Below are positions 14,610 to 18,144 of a stretch of DNA of 18,144 bases, one piece after another. A program made the translations under genes and the position numbers. Where the stretch lies: contig PLMM01000099.1 of assembly GCA_003142495.1 (NCBI GenBank), forward strand, positions 1 through 18,144, given 5' to 3'. A model generated the notes under the pieces. That model saw only the letters and a program-made list of their open reading frames with translations, was not told where the DNA came from and searched no databases. Numbering within the stretch: position 1 is the stretch's first letter; every line of letters begins with the position of its first letter. This stretch comes from Gemmatimonadota bacterium. Lineage in GTDB: Bacteria > Gemmatimonadota > Gemmatimonadetes > Gemmatimonadales > Gemmatimonadaceae.

Positions 14610-16382
14610 CTACGCCTCCGTCGTCTTCTTGGCGCGCGGACGCTTGGCCTTCGGAGCAGCCTTCTCGGCGGCCGCGGCGGCTGCGGGTGCAGCTTTCTTT
14701 GCGCGAGCGGTTTTCGCGGCGGGCGCGCGACCGCGCTTCGCCGGCTTCGCTTTCTTCGCTTCCGGCTCGGGCTCGGACTCCAGCACGAGCGCCAGCGCTG
14801 ACGCCGCAGCACCATTCTCCGCCGCCGGCGCAGTGTGTCCGATCACGCCCAGGTTCATGAGCTCGGGCGGCATCTCGCCGCCGCGCCCACGACCGCGCAT
14901 CCCTCTGCGCAGCGACGCCGCATTGGCCGCGCTCCGTGCAGACTGACTCGGCTCCGTCGCCGGTGCCGCCGCAGCAAGCTGCTCGGACACCGATGCGACC
15001 GCGGACGCGGGTGCGACCTCGAAGTCATCGCCGCGCTTGCGGAGATCGATGACGTCCGCATCATGCGCGTCGCGAAGAATGCGCAGAAAGAAGCGCTCGT
15101 CGAGCGTCTCGCTGTCGCGTCCCAGGAGCTCGCGCGCCTTGCGGCGAACGGCGCTCGCGGGAACGGGCTTGTCCTCGCTCGTCGTGAGCTCGGCCACTGC
15201 CTTCTTGAGCAACGTCAGTGCTTCGTCGCGAGTGAGACGCTCGCCGACCATCTCCGGCTCGGCGGCCGCGCGCGCTGCGGGCGCTGGTGCGCGCTCGGAC
15301 GGCGGTGCGCTGACGGGTGCCTCGAGCGACGGTGCGAAGTGCGCCGTCCCCTCTGGCGGCGTGACCGACGATGTCGTCGCCTCGCTCGCGCCGCGCGGCT
15401 CGCGATCGCGGCCGCGGCCACGACCACCGCGTCCCCGACGGCTGCGTCGTGCCGCACTTTCTTCGGCCGTCTCGGTTCCGCGATCGACCGCGAGACGCGG
15501 TGCCGCTTCGCTCGACGACGATGCGGACGTGCTCGCGGCTGCCTTGCCGTCGGCGATGTCGACTTCCATCTGGCCGTTCTCGAGCTTCGTCACGCGAATG
15601 AGCCCGCGCTGCGCCGCTTCCTGCGCGAAGCGCGAGAACTTCGCCATGCCGAGATCCTTCTCGTCGAACGTCGAGTCGACTTCCTGCATCACCTGCTTGA
15701 GGCGATCGGAGCGCATGACGTCGCCGTTGCGCTTCATGCGCTGCGCGGCTTCGACCACGAGCTCCCACGGATCGTGCTTGACGTTCTCTTCCTCGTTCGT
15801 CTTCACCAGACCGGCGAGCGCGTTGTAGCTGTAGTACTCGTCGCAGTTCTGCACGAGCAGATCGCTGGACGATTCGCGAATGCCGACGCCGATGACGTAT
15901 TTGCCGTACTCCTTGAGCTTCATCACGAGACTCGAGAAGTCCGAGTCGCCGCTGAGCAGGATGTACGTGCCGATCTCGGGGCGGTTGAAGACGAGCTCCA
16001 TCGCGTCGATCGCGAGGCGGATGTCGGTGGCGTTCTTCTTCGACGATCCATAGGCCGGCGCCATGATCATGTCGATCGAGCTTTCGGCGAGCGGTACTAC
16101 ATATTGCGGATAGCGGCGCCAGTCTGCGTAGGCGCGCTGCACTGCGACCTTCCCCTTGATGATGCTGGAGCCGAGCAGGGAGCGGAGCTCGTGTCCGAGG
16201 TCGGAGCGGATGCCCATCGTGACGTTGTCGAAGTCGATGAGCAGTGCGGCGTTCGGCGCGGTGTGAAAGGGCGCCGGGATGTACGGTGATGCCGCCACCG
16301 GAGACATCGCCTGCGGGCCGCGGTGAATCGGAATGGCGGCCGGGCGGGGCGAGGAAACGGGACGGTTGTTTCTCGGGGTCAT
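14610..16382 (-). CDS. NYN-domain nuclease with LOTUS/OST-HTH domains, RGG motifs and H1-like tail
   Basis: A 590-residue multidomain protein. Residues about 44-190 form a NYN (LabA-like PIN) domain with acidic residues D50 and D52 (LLIDFDNV), D120 (NATDIRLAID) and D146 and D148 (SGDSDFSSLV), matching a metal-dependent RNase site. Residues about 205-275 fit a LOTUS/OST-HTH winged helix, which binds RNA in other systems. Residues 312-331 are an RGG-type patch (RRSRRGRGGRGRGR). Residues about 381-456 look like a second, weaker LOTUS-like domain. A second RG patch (about 492-502) follows. The last 48 residues are a Lys/Ala/Pro tail resembling histone H1. The first 43 residues are Pro-rich and disordered. 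The ATG at 16382 follows AGGAAG closely. It lies 23 bases after the acyl-CoA synthetase and 4 before the glycosylase. NYN-LOTUS pairing is known in bacteria; the role here is inferred as RNA turnover or binding. Confidence 0.88.
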   Translation of the reverse strand: MTPRNNRPVSSPRPAAIPIHRGPQAMSPVAASPYIPAPFHTAPNAALLIDFDNVTMGIRSDLGHELRSLLGSSIIKGKVAVQRAYADWRRYPQYVVPLAESSIDMIMAPAYGSSKKNATDIRLAIDAMELVFNRPEIGTYILLSGDSDFSSLVMKLKEYGKYVIGVGIRESSSDLLVQNCDEYYSYNALAGLVKTNEEENVKHDPWELVVEAAQRMKRNGDVMRSDRLKQVMQEVDSTFDEKDLGMAKFSRFAQEAAQRGLIRVTKLENGQMEVDIADGKAAASTSASSSSEAAPRLAVDRGTETAEESAARRSRRGRGGRGRGRDREPRGASEATTSSVTPPEGTAHFAPSLEAPVSAPPSERAPAPAARAAAEPEMVGERLTRDEALTLLKKAVAELTTSEDKPVPASAVRRKARELLGRDSETLDERFFLRILRDAHDADVIDLRKRGDDFEVAPASAVASVSEQLAAAAPATEPSQSARSAANAASLRRGMRGRGRGGEMPPELMNLGVIGHTAPAAENGAAASALALVLESEPEPEAKKAKPAKRGRAPAAKTARAKKAAPAAAAAAEKAAPKAKRPRAKKTTEA

Positions 16383-16405
16383 GACTTCCTATCGAGTGTG
16401 CGAGC

Positions 16406-17989
16406 TCATTGTGCGGAGCTCATTGCAGTGTGATCGAGCGCAACCATGCGCTCGAGCTCTCGCCGCCGCACCTTTCCGCTCCCGGTCATCGGGAAGGCAT
16501 CGAAAAAGCGAACGAGATCAGGGAATTTGTACTCGGCCACCGTGTCACGAGCGAAAGCCTTGAGCTCGTTGCCAGTGATGACCGCTCCTTCAACGGGAAC
16601 GACGCACGCGCAGACCAGCTCTCCCAGAATGTCGTGGGGGATACCGATCACGCAGACGTCATCCACCGCGGGATGCGCACGGAGCTGATCTTCGACTTCA
16701 CGCGGATAGATTCGAAATCCTCCGCGCACGATCGTCTCCCTGCGGCGCCCCACGATTCGCACGTAGCCTTCCTCGTCGATGATCCCAAGATCACCAGTGA
16801 GGAAGAAGCCTTCCGGGGAGAACGACCGGGCGGTCTCCGTCGGCATGCGAACATAGCCTTGCATTACATTCGGCCCGCGAACGGCAATCTCGCCGACCGC
16901 CTCGGGCCCGTGCAGCGCACCCGTGACTACGTCCACCACCTTGATCTCGACACCGGGGAGTGCGCGTCCCACCGTAGTGAGCCGCTTGTCCGCGGGATCA
17001 GAGAAGCGTGTCATCGTCATCGTCGGACCGGTTTCCGTGAGCCCGTATGCGAGCTGCACGTTGCACCAGCGCCGAATGCGCCTTACCAACTCCTCGCTCA
17101 CCGCCCCGCCGGCAATCACGCCGGTGCGCAGCGATGGAAACGCTGCCGGATCGAAGTCCGGCGCACGCATGATGAGCTGATACATCGTGGGCACACCGTG
17201 CATCACGGTGACCCGTTCCCGCTGCAACAGCGCTACTGCACCACTGGCGTCGAACTCGTCCTGCAACACCAGGGTCGCGCCGGCTGCGAGCGCGCCAACC
17301 AACACCGACAGCCCGAACATCGTGAAGAACGGCACCATCGCGAGGACGCGATCTGCCGGCTCCATCTCGAGGAGCTCGCCGGTTTGCTGCGCCGTCTCGA
17401 CGATTGCTCGATTCGAGAGACGCACGCCTTTCGGCTTGCCCATCGTTCCGGACGTGTACATCAGCGCGAGATCCGACTCGTCGTTTGCGTGCAACGGCGG
17501 AAGGCTTCGCCCTGCCCCACTCGACAGCAGATCCTCGAACTGAAAGATCCGGTCGTCATACCACAGCTCCTCGCCACCGACGGTGATGAGGTAGAGCAGG
17601 TCCGGCAGCTCCGCGAGCATGTCCTCGAACAGCTGCAGGTAATCGACGCCGTGATGTCGCTCGAGCGCGATGACCGCAGAGACCTCGGCATGCCGAAGCT
17701 GGTACTTCAGCTCGTGGTAGCTGAGCCGAGGGTTCACGGGTACGACCGTGGAACCCAACTTCGAGGCTGCGAGGAGTGAGATCACCCACTCGGGCCAATT
17801 CGGCATCACGATCGCAATGCGATCGCCTGCCCCAATCCCCAACTCGGCCAGCGCCGCGGCCAGAGCCGCGGCTTTCGCGTTCACCTGCGCGTACGTGAGC
17901 GCGCGACCGTTCGCCACCAACGCCGTTCGCTCCGGGTGCTCTCCGGCTCGTGCGGCAAGGACGCGATCAAGCGTCCAGACATACGACAT
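16406..17989 (-). CDS. AMP-dependent acyl-CoA synthetase (fatty-acid--CoA ligase family)
   Basis: A 527-residue ANL-superfamily enzyme that activates a carboxylic acid through an acyl-AMP to the CoA thioester. Motifs, counted from the ATG chosen: the phosphate loop [12 protein letters not shown] (178-189), the A5 motif YGLTETGPT (315-323), TGD (399-401), the hinge and A8 region [16 protein letters not shown] (about 414-429), and catalytic K506 in [10 protein letters not shown]. The substrate cannot be read; medium- or long-chain fatty acids are usual for this architecture. I start at the ATG at 17989 ([11 protein letters not shown]); a TTG eight codons upstream (18013) is possible, and neither has a good ribosome site. 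First gene of the minus-strand operon. Confidence 0.88.
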   Translation of the reverse strand: MSYVWTLDRVLAARAGEHPERTALVANGRALTYAQVNAKAAALAAALAELGIGAGDRIAIVMPNWPEWVISLLAASKLGSTVVPVNPRLSYHELKYQLRHAEVSAVIALERHHGVDYLQLFEDMLAELPDLLYLITVGGEELWYDDRIFQFEDLLSSGAGRSLPPLHANDESDLALMYTSGTMGKPKGVRLSNRAIVETAQQTGELLEMEPADRVLAMVPFFTMFGLSVLVGALAAGATLVLQDEFDASGAVALLQRERVTVMHGVPTMYQLIMRAPDFDPAAFPSLRTGVIAGGAVSEELVRRIRRWCNVQLAYGLTETGPTMTMTRFSDPADKRLTTVGRALPGVEIKVVDVVTGALHGPEAVGEIAVRGPNVMQGYVRMPTETARSFSPEGFFLTGDLGIIDEEGYVRIVGRRRETIVRGGFRIYPREVEDQLRAHPAVDDVCVIGIPHDILGELVCACVVPVEGAVITGNELKAFARDTVAEYKFPDLVRFFDAFPMTGSGKVRRRELERMVALDHTAMSSAQ

Positions 17990-18004
17990 CAGGGGCGGGC
18001 CACA

Positions 18005-18031
18005 ATCATACAATCTCGTAATCTACAACAA
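18005..18031 (-). promoter_or_regulatory. Possible promoter of the acyl-CoA synthetase operon
   Basis: Minus-strand TTGTTG (18031-18026) and TATGAT (18010-18005) are 15 bases apart, in a short AT-richer island. Transcription would begin near 17998, leaving a leader of under 10 bases before the ATG, which would explain the missing ribosome site. The spacing is short for sigma-70, so confidence is low. Confidence 0.25.
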
Positions 18032-18042
18032 GTTGGGTCATT

Positions 18043-18113
18043 GAGGGAGGGCGTGCCCTACACGCCGTGGCCCCCTCAGGGCTACCTTCTGACTGTCGCA
18101 CGATGAAACAGTC
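18043..18113. other. Non-coding right edge with two hairpins
   Basis: GGCGTG (18050-18055) pairs with CACGCC (18061-18066) around CCCTA, inside an outer GAGGG (18043-18047) with CCCTC (18073-18077). A second hairpin pairs GACTGT (18091-18096) with ACAGTC (18108-18113). Neither has a U tract. They may be part of a terminator or leader for a gene beyond the edge. No gene is visible from 17990 to the end. Confidence 0.35.
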
Positions 18114-18144
18114 CTCCGAACCCTCCCGTAAATGACTCGGTGAA

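Noticed and set aside
14606..14815. N-terminal extension of the alkyladenine glycosylase
   Set aside because: The extension is the NYN-LOTUS tail read in another frame; the family motifs begin shortly after the ATG at 14605, which has its own ribosome site.
14835..16289. 484-codon plus-strand open frame opposite the NYN-LOTUS gene
   Set aside because: It is a shadow of the real gene, rich in Arg, Ala and Cys, with no motif and no promoter.
16409..17779. 456-codon plus-strand open frame opposite the acyl-CoA synthetase
   Set aside because: The minus strand carries all adenylation motifs; the plus-strand translation is His/Arg-rich and featureless.
18102..18134. Ten-codon plus-strand frame at the right edge
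   Set aside because: It is very short, has no ribosome site and overlaps a hairpin, so there is no support for translation.

Overview
The window reads as chromosomal DNA from a GC-rich, Gram-negative-type bacterium. GC-ending codons dominate, two twin-arginine (Tat) precursors, a Sec-exported M14 metallopeptidase and a small outer-membrane beta-barrel are encoded, and the gene content (exported TldD proteins, orphan NuoG-like formate dehydrogenase, M14 peptidase with an amidotransferase-like tail) fits Gemmatimonadota best. That assignment is an inference from style and content; no rRNA or tRNA is present to anchor it. No insertion sequence, phage gene or CRISPR array was seen.

Layout. (1) 1-4162, minus strand: a tightly coupled operon of three TldD/TldE (PmbA) family genes, tldD-like A, then tldE-like, then tldD-like B, the last cut by the left edge. 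Both TldD-like proteins carry the HExxxH zinc site and a Tat leader; the TldE-like partner has neither. (2) 4163-4596: a 434-base divergent intergenic region with a plausible minus-strand promoter and a 61-base element able to fold into a three-way junction. (3) 4597-13927, plus strand: a large formate dehydrogenase alpha subunit, an SDR oxidoreductase abutting it, threonine dehydrogenase (tdh), glycine C-acetyltransferase (kbl), an exported M14 metallopeptidase and an outer-membrane barrel protein, closed by a strong hairpin terminator at 13950-13984. (4) 13991-17989, minus strand: an acyl-CoA synthetase, a NYN-nuclease/LOTUS/RGG protein with a histone-H1-like tail, and 3-methyladenine DNA glycosylase, converging on the same terminator. 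(5) 17990-18144: non-coding edge with two hairpins.

How the parts work together. Tdh and Kbl are the two-step threonine route to glycine plus acetyl-CoA; glycine cleavage elsewhere would feed the one-carbon pool, from which formate could arise for the upstream formate dehydrogenase (inference). The M14 protease and the barrel act in the envelope, as the Tat-tagged TldD proteins probably do.

The most interesting items are: the Tat-tagged TldD pair around an untagged TldE partner, suggesting export of a folded complex; the NYN-LOTUS-RGG-lysine/alanine-tail protein, a candidate RNA-processing or condensate factor; and a formate dehydrogenase that lacks the usual His-Cys3 cluster and carries an extra segment of about 70 residues.
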